Source: Tagetes erecta (lineage: Eukaryota; Streptophyta; Magnoliopsida; Asterales; Asteraceae). Taken from it: a stretch of 64,000 bases of DNA. How positions within the stretch are numbered: the first letter of the stretch is position 1; each line of letters starts with the position of its first letter. Both the position numbers and the translations under genes were made by a program. Location: assembly GCA_030867185.1 (NCBI GenBank), contig CM061489.1:46575405-46639404 (forward strand), read 5' to 3'. Of this stretch, positions 45,701 through 60,800 are shown in pieces. The notes beneath the pieces were generated by a model. That model made no database searches, was not told the DNA's origin, and was given only the letters and a program-made list of their open reading frames with translations.

Positions 45701-48700
45701 TTTATTATGGAGATTTATGGTTTTGTACGGTGTTGTAAGGTGTTCTTAGGATTTGTAAGGAATCCTAAATGATACTAACGTGATTTTCATGTTGCTAATA
45801 TGGCATACAGAGTCTAACTTGACGTACGATGTTCAAAGTTCTCGGACGAATTCTTTAGGTGTATTAGGGAGTTTTGAGGTTTCGTACGGTGAAGGAAGGT
45901 GTTCTTAGGAGTTGTAAGGCGTCGTACATTATACTAGTGTGCTATTCGAGTTCCTAATGTGCCATAAAGGGTCGTAAGATGTCCTAACTTGTCGTACGAT
46001 GTTCAAAGGACTCGTACGAATCCATTAGGTTTATTATGGAGTTTTGAGGTTTCGTACGGTGTTGTAAGGTGTTGTTAGGAGTTGTAAGGCGTCGTACATT
46101 ATACTAATGTTCTATTCGAGTTCCTAATGTGGCATAAAGAGTCGTAAGAGGTCCTAACTTGTCATACGATGTTCAAAGGACTCGTACGAATTCATTAGGT
46201 TTATTATGGAGTTTTGAGGTTTCGTACTGTGAAGGAAGGTGTTCTTAGGATTTGTAAGGCGTCGTACATTATACTAATGTTCTATTCGAGTTCCTAATGT
46301 GGCATAAAGAGTCGTAAGATGTCCTAACTTGTCATACGATGTTCAAAGGACTCGTACGAATTCATTAGGTTTATTATGGAGTTTTAAAGTTTCGTATGGT
46401 GTTGTAAGGTGTTGTTAGGAGTTTTAAGGCGTCTTACATTATACTAACGTGCTTTTTAAGGTGCTAATATGGCATACAAAGTCGTAAGCAGCCTTAAGTT
46501 GCCGTACGAAGTTCAAAGGATTCAGACGAGTTAATTAGGTTTATTATGGAGATTTATGGTTTTGTACGGTGTTGTAAGGTGTTCTTAGGATTTGTAAGGA
46601 GTCCTAAATGATACTAACGTGATTTTCATGTTGCTAATATAGCATACAGAGTCTAACTTGATGTACGATGTTCAAAGGACTCGGACGAATTCTTTAGGTG
46701 TATTATGGAGTTTTGAGGTTTCGTACGGTGAAGGAAGGTGTTCTAAGGAGTTGTAAGGCGTCGTACATTATACTAGTGTGCTATTCGAGTTCCTAATGTG
46801 GCATAAAGAGTCGTAAGATGTCCTAACTTGTCGTACGATGTTCAAAGGACTCGTACGAATCCATTAGGTTTATTATGGAGTTTTGAGGTTTCGTACGGTG
46901 AAGGAAGGTGTTCTTAGGAGTTGTAAGGCGTCGTACATTATACTAGTGTGCTATTCGAGTTCCTAATGTGGCATAAAGGGTCGTAAGATGTCCTAACTTG
47001 TCGTACGATGTTCAAACGACTCGTACGAATCCATTAGGTTTATTATGGAGTTTTGAGGTTTCGTACGGTGTTGTAAGGTGTTGTTAGGAGTTGTAAGGCG
47101 TCGTACATTATACTAATGTTCTATTCGAGTTCCTAATGTGGCATAAAGAGTCGTAAGAGGTCCTAACTTGTCATACGATGTTCAAAGGACTCGTACGAAT
47201 TCATTAGGTTTATTATGGAGTTTTGAGGTTTCGTACTGTGAAGGAAGGTGTTCTTAGGATTTGTAAGGCGTCGTACATTATACTAATGTTCTATTCGAGT
47301 TCCTAATGTGGCATAAAGAGTCGTAAGATGTCCTAACTTGTCATACGATGTTCAAAGGACTCGTACGAATTCATTAGGTTTATTATGGAGTTTTAAAGTT
47401 TCGTATGGTGTTGTAAGGTGTTGTTAGGAGTTTTAAGGCGTCTTACATTATACTAACGTGCTTTTTAAGGTGCTAATATGGCATACAAAGTCGTAAGCAG
47501 CCTTAAGTTGCCGTACGAAGTTCAAAGGATTCAGACGAGTTAATTAGGTTTATTATGGAGATTTATGGTTTTGTACGGTGTTGTAAGGTGTTCTTAGGAT
47601 TTGTAAGGAGTCCTAAATGATACTAACGTGATTTTCATGTTGCTAATATAGCATACAGAGTCTAACTTGATGTACGATGTTCAAAGGACTCGGACGAATT
47701 CTTTAGGTGTATTATGGAGTTTTGAGGTTTCGTACGGTGAAGGAAGGTGTTCTAAGGAGTTGTAAGGCGTCGTACATTATACTAGTGTGCTATTCGAGTT
47801 CCTAATGTGGCATAAAGAGTCGTAAGATGTCCTAACTTTTCGTACGATGTTCAAAGGACTCGTACGAATTCATTAGGTTTATTATGGAGTTTTAAAGTTT
47901 CGTATGGTGTTGTAAGGTGTTGTTAGGAGTTTTAAGGCGTCTTACATTATACTAACGTGCTTTTTAAGGTGCTAATATGGCATACAAAGTCGTAAGAAGC
48001 GTTAAGTTGCCGTATGAAGTTCAAAGGATTCAGACGAGTTAATTAGGTTTATTATGGAGATTTATGGTTTTGTACGGTGTTGTAAGGTGTTCTTAGGATT
48101 TGTAAGGAGTCCTAAATGATACTAACGTGATTTTCATGTTGCTAATATGGCATACAGAGTCTAACTTGACGTACGATGTTCAAAGGACTCGGACGAATTC
48201 TTTAGGTGTATTATGGAGTTTTGAGGTTTCGTACGGTGAAGGAAGGTGTTCTAAGGAGTTGTAAGGCGTCGTACATTATACTAGTGTGCTATTCGAGTTC
48301 CTAATGTGGCATAAAGAGTCCTAAGATGTCCTAACTTGTCGTACGATGTTCAAAGGACTCGTACGAATCCATTAGGTTTATTATGGAGTTTTGAGGTTTC
48401 GTACGGTGAAGGAAGGTGTTCTTAGGAGTTGTAAGGCGTCGTACATTATACTAATGTTCTATTCGAGTTCCTAATGTGGCATAAAGAGTCGTAAGATGTC
48501 CTAACTTGTCATACGATGTTCAAAGGACTCGTACGAATTCATTAGGTTTATTATGGAGTTTTAAAGTTTCGTATGGTGTTGTAAGGTGTTGTTAGGAGTT
48601 TTAAGGCGTCTTACATTATACTAACGTGCTTTTTAAGGTGCTAATATGGCATACAAAGTCGTAAGAAGCGTTAAGTTGCCGTATGAAGTTCAAAGGAATC

Positions 48701-48819
48701 AGACGAGTTAATTAGGTTTATTATGGAGATTTATGGTTTTGTACGGTGTTGTAAGGTGTTCTTAGGATTTGTAAGGAGTCCTAAATGATACTAACGTGAT
48801 TTTCATGTTGCTAATATGG
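39350..48819 (+). repeat. 15181-bp offset duplication, left copy
   Basis: Matches about 54531-64000 at a constant offset of 15181. Paired private variants: tgttccattc 40599/55780, tagggcatac 40120/55301, doubled gtgttgtaag 44711/59892, gacataca 45133/60314, gagtccaaaa 45261/60442, gccataaagg 45961/61142, caaacgactc 47012/62193, ctaagatgtcc 48321/63502, caaaggaatc 48691/63872. A few substitutions exist (44754 g versus 59935 a). The match reaches the window edge, so the true length is unknown. Confidence 0.9.
40480..44700 (+). repeat. 9692-bp offset duplication, left copy
   Basis: Matches about 50172-54392 at an offset of 9692 (tgttccattc 40599/50291, ctaatgaggc 42451/52143, tagggcatac 44281/53973). 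With the 15181-bp copy this makes a threefold family near 41-44, 51-54 and 56.5-59.5 kb. It breaks at the doubled 10-mer at 44711. Confidence 0.85.
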
Positions 48820-50171
48820 CATACAGAGTCTAACTTGACGTACGATGTTCAAAGGACTCGGACGAATTCTTTAGGTGTATTATGGAGTTTTAAGGTTTCG
48901 TACGGTGAAGGAAGGTGTTCTTAGGATTTGTAAGGCGTCGTACATTATACTAACGTTCTATTCGAGTTTCTATTGTGGCATAAAGAGTCGTAAGATGTCC
49001 TAACTCGTCGTACGATGTTCAAAGGACTCGTACGAATTCATTAGGTTTATTATGGAGTTTTAACGTTTCGTACGGTGTTGTAAGGTGTTGTTAGGAGTTT
49101 TAAGGCGTCCTACATTATACTAACGTGCTTTTTAAGGTGCTAATATGGCATACAAAGTCGTAAGAAGCCTTAAGTTGCCGTACGAAGTACAAAGGATTCG
49201 GACGAGATAATTAGGTTTATTATGGAGATTTATGGTTTTGTACGGTGTTGTAAGGTGTTCTTAGGATTTGTAAGGAATCCTAAATGATACTAACGTGATT
49301 TTCATGTTGCTAATATGGCATACAGAGTCTAACTTGACGTACGATGTTCAAAGGACTCGGACGAATTCTTTAGGTGTATTATGGAGTTGTGAGGTTTCGT
49401 ACGGTGAAGGAAGGTGTTCTTAGGAGTTGTAAGGACGGTACATTATACTAACGTTCTATTCGAGTACCTAATGTGGCATAAAGAGTCATAAGATGTCCTA
49501 ACTTGTCGTACGATGTTCAAAGGACTCGTACGAATTCATTAGGTTTATTATGGAGTTTTGAGGTTTCGTACTGTGAAGGAAGGTGTTCTTAGGATTTGTA
49601 AGGCGTCGTACATTATACTAATGTTCTATTCGAGTTCCTAATGTGGCATAAAGAGTCGTAAGATGTCCTAACTTGTCATACGATGTTCAAAGGACTCGTA
49701 CGAATTCATTAGGTTTATTATGGAGTTTTAAAGTTTCGTATGGTGTTGTAAGGTGTTGTTAGGAGTTTTAAGGCGTCTTACATTATACTAACGTGCTTTT
49801 TAAGGTGCTAATATGGCATACAAAGTCGTAAGCAGCCTTAAGTTGCCGTACGAAGTTCAAAGGATTCAGACGAGTTAATTAGGTTTATTATGGAGATTTA
49901 TGGTTTTGTACGGTGTTGTAAGGTGTTCTTAGGATTTGTAAGGAGTCCTAAATGATACTAACGTGATTTTCATGTTGCTAATATAGCATACAGAGTCTAA
50001 CTTGATGTACGATGTTCAAAGGACTCGGACGAATTCTTTAGGTGTATTATGGAGTTTTGAGGTTTCGTACGGTGAAGGAAGGTGTTCTAAGGAGTTGTAA
50101 GGCGTCGTACATTATACTAGTGTGCTATTCGAGTTCCTAATGTGGCATAAAGAGTCCTAAGATGTCCTAAC

Positions 50172-53100
50172 TTGTCGTACGATGTTCAAAGGACTCGTAC
50201 GAATCCATTAGGTTTATTATGGAGTTTTGAGGTTTCGTACGGTGTTGTAAGGTGTTGTTAGGAGTTGTAAGGCGTCGTACATTATACTAATGTTCCATTC
50301 GAGTTCCTAATGTGGCATAAAGAGTCGTAAGAGGTCCTTACTTGTCATACGATGTTCAAAAGACTCGTACGAATTCATTAGGTTTATTATGGAGTTTTGA
50401 GGTTTCGTACTGTGAAGGAAGGTGTTCTTAGGATTTGTAAGGCGTCGTACATTATACTAATGTTCTATTCGAGTTCCTAATGTGGCATAAAGAGTCGTAA
50501 GATGTCCTAACTTGTCATACGATGTTCAAAGGACTCGTACGAATTCATTAGGTTTATTATGGAGTTTTAAAGTTTCGTATGGTGTTGTAAGGTGTTGTTA
50601 GGAGTTTTAAGGCGTCTTACATTATACTAACGTGCTTTTTAAGGTGCTAATATGGCATACAAAGTCGTAAGCAGCCTTAAGTTGCCGTACGAAGTTCAAA
50701 GGATTCAGACGAGTTAATTAGGTTTATTATGGAGATTTATGGTTTTGTACGGTGTTGTAAGGTGTTCTTAGGATTTGTAAGGAGTCCTAAATGATACTAA
50801 CGTGATTTTCATGTTGCTAATATAGCATACAGAGTCTAACTTGATGTACGATGTTCAAAGGACTCGGACGAATTCTTTAGGTGTATTATGGAGTTTTGAG
50901 GTTTCGTACGGTGAAGGAAGGTGTTCTAAGGAGTTGTAAGGCGTCGTACATTATACTAGTGTGCTATTCGAGTTCCTAATGTGGCATAAAGAGTCGTAAG
51001 ATGTCCTAACTTTTCGTACGATGTTCAAAGGACTCGTACGAATTCATTAGGTTTATTATGGAGTTTTAAAGTTTCGTATGGTGTTGTAAGGTGTTGTTAG
51101 GAGTTTTAAGGCGTCTTACATTATACTAACGTGCTTTTTAAGGTGCTAATATGGCATACAAAGTCGTAAGAAGCGTTAAGTTGCCGTATGAAGTTCAAAG
51201 GATTCAGACGAGTTAATTAGGTTTATTATGGAGATTTATGGTTTTGTACGGTGTTGTAAGGTGTTCTTAGGATTTGTAAGGAGTCCTAAATGATACTAAC
51301 GTGATTTTCATGTTGCTAATATGGCATACAGAGTCTAACTTGACGTACGATGTTCAAAGGACTCGGACGAATTCTTTAGGTGTATTATGGAGTTTTAAGG
51401 TTTCGTACGGTGAAGGAAGGTGTTCTTAGGATTTGTAAGGCGTCGTACATTATACTAACGTTCTATTCGAGTTTCTATTGTGGCATAAAGAGTCGTAAGA
51501 TGTCCTAACTCGTCGTACGATGTTCAAAGGACTCGTACGAATTCATTAGGTTTATTATGGAGTTTTAACGTTTCGTACGGTGTTGTAAGGTGTTGTTAGG
51601 AGTTTTAAGGCGTCCTACATTATACTAACTTGCTTTTTAAGGTGCTAATATGGCATACAAAGTCGTAAGAAGCCTTAAGTTGCCGTACGAAGTACAAAGG
51701 ATTCGGACGATATAATTAGGTTTATTATGGAGATTTATGGTTTTGTACGGTGTTGTAAGGTGTTCTTAGGATTTGTAAGGAATCCTAAATGATACTAACG
51801 TGATTTTCATGTTGCTAATATGGCATACAGAGTCTAACTTGACGTACGATGTTCAAAGGACTCGGACGAATTCTTTAGGTGTATTATGGAGTTGTGAGGT
51901 TTCGTACGGTGAAGGAAGGTGTTCTTAGGAGTTGTAAGGACGGTACATTATACTAACGTTCTATTCGAGTACCTAATGTGGCATAAAGAGTCATAAGATT
52001 TCCTAACTTGTCGTACGATGTTCAAAGGACTCGTACGAATTCATTAGGTTTATTATGGAGTTTTGAGGTTTCGTACTGTGAAGGAAGGTGTTCTTAGGAT
52101 TTGTAAGGCGTCGTACATTATACTAATGTTTTATTCGAGTTCCTAATGAGGCATAAAGAGTCGTAAGATGTCCTAACTTGTCATACGATGTTCAAAGGAC
52201 TCGTACGAATTCATTAGGTTTATTATGGAGTTTTAAAGTTTCGTATGGTGTTGTAAGGTGTTGTTAGGAGTTTTAAGGCGTCTTACATTATACTAACGTG
52301 CTTTTTAAGGTGCTAATATGGCATACAAAGTCGTAAGCAGCCTTAAGTTGCCGTACGAAGTTCAAAGGATTCAGACGAGTTAATTAAGTTTATTATGGAG
52401 ATTTATGGTTTTGTACGGTGTTGTAAGGTGTTCTTAGGATTTGTAAGGAGTCCTAAATGATACTAACGTGATTTTCATGTTGCTAATATAGCATACAGAG
52501 TCTAACTTGACGTACGATGTTCAAAGGACTCGGACGAATTCTTTAGGTGTATTATGGAGTTTTAAGGTTTCGTACGGTGAAGGAAGGTGTTCTTAGGATT
52601 TGTAAGGCGTCGTACATTATACTAACGTTCTATTCGAGTTTCTATTGTGGCATAAAGAGTCGTAAGATGTCCTAACTCGTCGTACGATGTTCAAAGGACT
52701 CGTACGAATTCATTAGGTTTATTATGGAGTTTTAACGTTACGTACGGTGTTGTAAGGTGTTGTTAGGAGTTTTAAGGCGTCCTACATTATACTAACGTGC
52801 TTTTTAAGGTGCTAATATGGCATACAAAGTCGTAAGAAGCCTTAAGTTGCCGTACGAAGTACAAAGGATTCGGACGAGATAATTAGGTTTATTATGGAGA
52901 TTTATGGTTTTGTACGGTGTTGTAAGGTGTTCTTAGGATTTGTAAGGAATCCTAAATGATACTAACGTGATTTTCATGTTGCTAATATGGCATACAGAGT
53001 CTAACTTGACGTACGATGTTCAAAGGACTCGAACGAATTCTTTAGGTGTATTATGGAGTTGTGAGGTTTCGTACGGTGAAGGAAGGTGTTCTTAGGAGTT

Positions 53101-54392
53101 GTAAGGACGGTACATTATACTAACGTTCTATTCGAGTACCTAATGTGGCATAAAGAGTCGTAAGATGTCCTAACTTGTCGTACGATGTTCAAAGGACTCG
53201 TACGAATTCATTAGGTTTATTATGGAGTTTTGAGGTTTCGTACTGTGAAGGAAGGTGTTCTTAGGATTTGTAAGGCGTCGTACATTATACTAATGTTCTA
53301 TTCGAGTTCCTAATGTGGCATAAAGAGTCGTAAGATGTCCTAACTTGTCATACGATGTTCAAAGGACTCGTACGAATTCATTAGGTTTATTATGGAGTTT
53401 TAAAGTTTCGTATGGTGTTGTAAGGTGTTGTTAGGAGTTTTAAGGCGTCTTACATTATACTAACGTGCTTTTTAAGGTGCTAATATGGCATACAAAGTCG
53501 TAAGCAGCCTTAAGTTGCCGTACGAAGTTCAAAGGATTCAGACGAGTTAATTAGGTTTATCATGGAGATTTATGGTTTTGTACGGTGTTGTAAGGTGTCC
53601 TTAGGATTTGTAAGGAGTCCTAAATGATACTAACGTGATTTTCATATTGCTAATATGGCATACAGAGTCTAACTTGATGTACGATGTTCAAAGGACTCGG
53701 ACGAATTCTTTAGGTGTATTATGGAGTTTTGAGGTTTCGTACGGTGAAGGAAGGTGTTCTTAGGATTTGTAAGGCGTCGTACATTATACTAACGTTCTAT
53801 TCGAGTTCCTATTGTTGCATAAAGAGTCGTAAGATGTCCTAACTCGTCGTACGATGTTCAAAGGACTCGTACGAATTCATTAGGTTTATTATGGAGTTTT
53901 AATGTTTCGTACGGTGTTGTTAGGAGTTTTAAGGCGTCCTACATTATACTAACGTGCTTTTTAAGGTGCTAATAGGGCATACAAAGTCGTAAGAAGCCTT
54001 AAGTTGCCGTACGAAGATCAAAGGATTCGGACGAGATAATTAGGTTTATTATGGAGATTTATGGTTTTGTACGGTGTTGTAAGGTGTTCTTAGGATTTGT
54101 AAGGAATCCTAAATGATACTAACGTGATTTTCATGTTGCTAATATGGCATACAGAGTCTAACTTGACGTACGATGTTCAAAGTTCTCGGACGAATTCTTT
54201 AGGTGTATTAGGGAGTTTTGAGGTTTCGTACGGTGAAGGAAGGTGTTCTTAGGAGTTGTAAGGCGTCGTACATTATACTAGTGTGCTATTCGAGTTCCTA
54301 ATGTGGCATAAAGGGTCGTAAGATGTCCTAACTTGTCGTACGATGTTCAAAGGACTCGTACGAATCCATTAGGTTTATTATGGAGTTTTGAG
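50172..54392 (+). repeat. 9692-bp offset duplication, right copy
   Basis: Counterpart of 40480-44700. It carries ataagatttcc, tgttttattc and ctaatgaggc but has gtacgaattc where the copies near 42.3 and 57.5 kb have gtatgaattc, so those two are the closer pair. Confidence 0.84.
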
Positions 54393-54812
54393 GTTTCGTA
54401 CGGTGTTGTAAGGTGTTGTTAGGAGTTGTAAGGCGTCGTACATTATACTAATGTTCCATTCGAGTTCCTAATGTGGCATAAAGAGTCGTAAGAGGTCCTA
54501 ACTTGTCATACGATGTTCAAAAGACTCTTACGAATTCATTAGGTTTATTATGGAGTTTTGAGGTTTCGTACTGTGAAGGAAGGTGTTCTTAGGATTTGTA
54601 AGGCGTCGTACATTATACTAATGTTCTATTCGAGTTCCTAATGTGGCATAAAGAGTCGTAAGATGTCCTAACTTGTCATACGATGTTCAAAGGACTCGTA
54701 CGAATTCATTAGGTTTATTATGGAGTTTTAAAGTTTCGTATGGTGTTGTAAGGTGTTGTTAGGAGTTTTAAGGCGTCTTACATTATACTAACGTGCTTTT
54801 TAAGGTGCTAAT
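53210..54812 (+). repeat. 1328-bp offset duplication, copy 1
   Basis: Matches about 54538-56140 at an offset of 1328 bp. Shared markers: tatcatggag 53558/54886, tattgttgc, tagggcatac, and the private gaagatcaaagg near 54014/55342. One clear substitution is actcttacg versus actcgtacg. The unit equals A-B-C(160)-A-B-C-C-C, that is 170+159+160+170+159+170+170+170. Confidence 0.87.
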
Positions 54813-57800
54813 ATGGCATACAAAGTCGTAAGCAGCCTTAAGTTGCCGTACGAAGTTCAAAGGATTCAGACGAGTTAATTAGGTTTATCATGGAGATTTA
54901 TGGTTTTGTACGGTGTTGTAAGGTGTCCTTAGGATTTGTAAGGAGTCCTAAATGATACTAACGTGATTTTCATATTGCTAATATGGCATACAGAGTCTAA
55001 CTTGATGTACGATGTTCAAAGGACTCGGACGAATTCTTTAGGTGTATTATGGAGTTTTGAGGTTTCGTACGGTGAAGGAAGGTGTTCTTAGGATTTGTAA
55101 GGCGTCGTACATTATACTAACGTTCTATTCGAGTTCCTATTGTTGCATAAAGAGTCGTAAGATGTCCTAACTCGTCGTACGATGTTCAAAGGACTCGTAC
55201 GAATTCATTAGGTTTATTATGGAGTTTTAATGTTTCGTACGGTGTTGTTAGGAGTTTTAAGGCGTCCTACATTATACTAACGTGCTTTTTAAGGTGCTAA
55301 TAGGGCATACAAAGTCGTAAGAAGCCTTAAGTTGCCGTACGAAGATCAAAGGATTCGGACGAGATAATTAGGTTTATTATGGAGATTTATGGTTTTGTAC
55401 GGTGTTGTAAGGTGTTCTTAGGATTTGTAAGGAATCCTAAATGATACTAACGTGATTTTCATGTTGCTAATATGGCATACAGAGTCTAACTTGACGTACG
55501 ATGTTCAAAGTTCTCGGACGAATTCTTTAGGTGTATTAGGGAGTTTTGAGGTTTCGTACGGTGAAGGAAGGTGTTCTTAGGAGTTGTAAGGCGTCGTACA
55601 TTATACTAGTGTGCTATTCGAGTTCCTAATGTGGCATAAAGGGTCGTAAGATGTCCTAACTTGTCGTACGATGTTCAAAGGACTCGTACGAATCCATTAG
55701 GTTTATTATGGAGTTTTGAGGTTTCGTACGGTGTTGTAAGGTGTTGTTAGGAGTTGTAAGGCGTCGTACATTATACTAATGTTCCATTCGAGTTCCTAAT
55801 GTGGCATAAAGAGTCGTAAGAGGTCCTAACTTGTCATACGATGTTCAAAAGACTCGTACGAATTCATTAGGTTTATTATGGAGTTTTGAGGTTTCGTACT
55901 GTGAAGGAAGGTGTTCTTAGGATTTGTAAGGCGTCGTACATTATACTAATGTTCTATTCGAGTTCCTAATGTGGCATAAAGAGTCGTAAGATGTCCTAAC
56001 TTGTCATACGATGTTCAAAGGACTCGTACGAATTCATTAGGTTTATTATGGAGTTTTAAAGTTTCGTATGGTGTTGTAAGGTGTTGTTAGGAGTTTTAAG
56101 GCGTCTTACATTATACTAACGTGCTTTTTAAGGTGCTAATATGGCATAAAAAGTCGTAAGCAGCCTTAAGTTGCCGTACGAAGTTCAAAGGATTCAGACG
56201 AGTTAATTAGGTTTATTATGGAGATTTATGGTTTTGTACGGTGTTGTAAGGTGTTCTTAGGATTTGTAAGGAGTCCTAAATAATACTAACGTGATTTTCA
56301 TGTTGCTAATATAGCATACAGAGTCTAACTTGATGTACGATGTTCAAAGGACTCGGACGAATTCTTTAGGTGTATTATGGAGTTTTGAGGTTTCGTACGG
56401 TGAAGGAAGGTGTTCTAAGGAGTTGTAAGGCGTCGTACATTATACTAGTGTGCTATTCGAGTTCCTAATGTGGCATAAAGAGTCGTAAGATGTCCTAACT
56501 TTTCGTACGATGTTCAAAGGACTCGTACGAATTCATTAGGTTTATTATGGAGTTTTAAAGTTTCGTATGGTGTTGTAAGGTGTTGTTAGGAGTTTTAAGG
56601 CGTCTTACATTATACTAACGTGCTTTTTAAGGTGCTAATATGGCATACAAAGTCGTAAGAAGCGTTAAGTTGCCGTATGAAGTTCAAAGGATTCAGACGA
56701 GTTAATTAGGTTTATTATGGAGATTTATGGTTTTGTACGGTGTTGTAAGGTGTTCTTAGGATTTGTAAGGAGTCCTAAATGATACTAACGTGATTTTCAT
56801 GTTGCTAATATGGCATAAAGAGTCTAACTTGACGTACGATGTTCAAAGGACTCGGACGAATTCTTTAGGTGTATTATGGAGTTTTAAGGTTTCGTACGGT
56901 GAAGGAAGGTGTTCTTAGGATTTGTAAGGCGTCGTACATTATACTAACGTTCTATTCGAGTTTCTATTGTGGCATAAAGAGTCGTAAGATGTCCTAACTC
57001 GTCGTACGATGTTCAAAGGACTCGTACGAATTCATTAGGTTTATTATGGAGTTTTAACGTTTCGTACGGTGTTGTAAGGTGTTGTTAGGAGTTTTAAGGC
57101 GTCCTACATTATACTAACGTGCTTTTTAAGGTGCTAATATGGCATACAAAGTCGTAAGAAGCCTTAAGTTGCCGTACGAAGTACAAAGGATTCGGACGAT
57201 ATAATTAGGTTTATTATGGAGATTTATGGTTTTGTACGGTGTTGTAAGGTGTTCTTAGGATTTGTAAGGAATCCTAAATGATACTAACGTGATTTTCATG
57301 TTGCTAATATGGCATACAGAGTCTAACTTGACGTACGATGTTCAAAGGACTCGGACGAATTCTTTAGGTGTATTATGGAGTTGTGAGGTTTCGTACGGTG
57401 AAGGAAGGTGTTCTTAGGAGTTGTAAGGACGGTACATTATACTAACGTTCTATTCGAGTACCTAATGTGGCATAAAGAGTCATAAGATTTCCTAACTTGT
57501 CGTACGATGTTCAAAGGACTCGTATGAATTCATTAGGTTTATTATGGAGTTTTGAGGTTTCGTACTGTGAAGGAAGGTGTTCTTAGGATTTGTAAGGCGT
57601 CGTACATTATACTAATGTTTTATTCGAGTTCCTAATGAGGCATAAAGAGTCGTAAGATGTCCTAACTTGTCATACGATGTTCAAAGGACTCGTACGAATT
57701 CATTAGGTTTATTATGGAGTTTTAAAGTTTCGTATGGTGTTGTAAGGTGTTGTTAGGAGTTTTAAGGCGTCTTACATTATACTAACGTGCTTTTTAAGGT

Positions 57801-60800
57801 GCTAATATGGCATACAAAGTCGTAAGCAGCCTTAAGTTGCCGTACGAAGTTCAAAGGATTCAGACGAGTTAATTAAGTTTATTATGGAGATTTATGGTTT
57901 TGTACGGTGTTGTAAGGTGTTCTTAGGATTTGTAAGGAGTCCTAAATGATACTAACGTGATTTTCATGTTGCTAATATAGCATACAGAGTCTAACTTGAC
58001 GTACGATGTTCAAAGGACTCGGACGAATTCTTTAGGTGTATTATGGAGTTTTAAGGTTTCGTACGGTGAAGGAAGGTGTTCTTAGGATTTGTAAGGCGTC
58101 GTACATTATACTAACGTTCTATTCGAGTTTCTATTGTGGCATAAAGAGTCGTAAGATGTCCTAACTCGTCGTACGATGTTCAAAGGACTCGTACGAATTC
58201 ATTAGGTTTATTATGGAGTTTTAACGTTACGTACGGTGTTGTAAGGTGTTGTTAGGAGTTTTAAGGCGTCCTACATTATACTAACGTGCTTTTTAAGGTG
58301 CTAATATGGCATACAAAGTCGTAAGAAGCCTTAAGTTGCCGTACGAAGTACAAAGGATTCGGACGAGATAATTAGGTTTATTATGGAGATTTATGGTTTT
58401 GTACGGTGTTGTAAGGTGTTCTTAGGATTTGTAAGGAATCCTAAATGATACTAACGTGATTTTCATGTTGCTAATATGGCATACAGAGTCTAACTTGACG
58501 TACGATGTTCAAAGGACTCGAACGAATTCTTTAGGTGTATTATGGAGTTGTGAGGTTTCGTACGGTGAAGGAAGGTGTTCTTAGGAGTTGTAAGGACGGT
58601 ACATTATACTAACGTTCTATTCGAGTACCTAATGTGGCATAAAGAGTCGTAAGATGTCCTAACTTGTCGTACGATGTTCAAAGGACTCGTACGAATTCAT
58701 TAGGTTTATTATGGAGTTTTGAGGTTTCGTACTGTGAAGGAAGGTGTTCTTAGGATTTGTAAGGCGTCGTACATTATACTAATGTTCTATTCGAGTTCCT
58801 AATGTGGCATAAAGAGTCGTAAGATGTCCTAACTTGTCATACGATGTTCAAAGGACTCGTACGAATTCATTAGGTTTATTATGGAGTTTTAAAGTTTCGT
58901 ATGGTGTTGTAAGGTGTTGTTAGGAGTTTTAAGGCGTCTTACATTATACTAACGTGCTTTTTAAGGTGCTAATATGGCATACAAAGTCGTAAGCAGCCTT
59001 AAGTTGCCGTACGAAGTTCAAAGGATTCAGACGAGTAAATTAGGTTTATCATGGAGATTTATGGTTTTGTACGGTGTTTTAAGGTGTCCTTAGGATTTGT
59101 AAGGAGTCCTAAATGATACTAACGTGATTTTCATATTGCTAATATGGCATACAGAGTCTAACTTGATGTACGATGTTCAAAGGACTCGGACGAATTCTTT
59201 AGGTGTATTATGGAGTTTTGAGGTTTCGTACGGTGAAGGAAGGTGTTCTTAGGATTTGTAAGGCGTCGTACATTATACTAACGTTCTATTCGAGTTCCTA
59301 TTGTTGCATAAAGAGTCGTAAGATGTCCTAACTCGTCGTACGATGTTCAAAGGACTCGTACGAATTCATTAGGTTTATTATGGAGTTTTAACGTTTCGTA
59401 CGGTGTTGTTAGGAGTTTTAAGGCGTCCTACATTATACTAACGTGCTTTTTAAGGTGCTAATAGGGCATACAAAGTCGTAAGAAGCCTTAAGTTGCCGTA
59501 CGAAGTTCAAAGGATTCGGACGAGATAATTAGGTTTATTATGGAGATTTATGGTTTTGTACGGTGTTGTAAGGTGTTCTTAGGATTTGTAAGGAATCCTA
59601 AATGATACTAACGTGATTTTCATGTTGCTAATATGGCATACAGAGTCTAACTTGACGTACGATGTTCAAAGTTCTCGGACGAATTCTTTAGGTGTATTAG
59701 GGAGTTTTGAGGTTTCGTACGGTGAAGGAAGGTGTTCTTAGGAGTTGTAAGGCGTCGTACATTATACTAGTGTGCTATTCGAGTTCCTAATGTGGCATAA
59801 AGGGTCGTAAGATGTCCTAACTTGTCGTACGATGTTCAAAGGACTCGTACGAATCCATTAGGTTTATTATGGAGTTTTGAGGTTTCGTACGGTGTTGTAA
59901 GGTGTTGTAAGGTGTTGTTAGGAGTTGTAAGGCGTCATACATTATACTAATGTTCTATTCGAGTTCCTAATGTGGCATAAAGAGTCGTAAGAGGTCCTAA
60001 CTTGTCATACGATGTTCAAAGGACTCGTACGAATTCATTAGGTTTATTATGGAGTTTTGAGGTTTCGTACTGTGAAGGAAGGTGTTCTTAGGATTTGTAA
60101 GGCGTCGTACATTATACTAATGTTCTATTCGAGTTCCTAATGTGGCATAAAGAGTCGTAAGATGTCCTAACTTGTCATACGATGTTCAAAGGACTCGTAC
60201 GAATTCATTAGGTTTATTATGGAGTTTTAGAGTTTCGTATGGTGTTGTAAGGTGTTGTTAGGAGTTTTAAGGCGTCTTACATTATACTAACGTGCTTTTT
60301 AAGGTGCTAATATGACATACAAAGTCGTAAGAAGCCTTAAGTTGTCGTATGAAGTTCAAAGGATTCAGACGAGTTAATTAGGTTTATTATGGAGATTTAT
60401 GGTTTTGTACGGTGTTGTAAGGTGTCCTTAGGATTTGTAAGGAGTCCAAAATGATACTAACGTGATTTTCATGTTGCTAATATGGCATACAGAGTCTAAC
60501 TTGACGTACGATGTTCAAAGGACTCGGACGAATTCTTTAGGTGTATTATGGAGTTTTAAGGTTTCGTACGGTGAAGGAAGGTGTTCTTAGGATTTGTAAG
60601 GCGTCGTACATTATACTAACGTTCTATTCGAGTTTCTATTGTGGCATAAAGAGTCGTAAGATGTCCTAACTCGTCGTACGATGTTCAAAGGACTCGTACG
60701 AATTCATTAGGTTTATTATGGAGTTTTAACGTTACGTACGGTGTTGTAAGGTGTTGTTAGGAGTTTTAAGGCGTCCTACATTATACTAACGTGCTTTTTA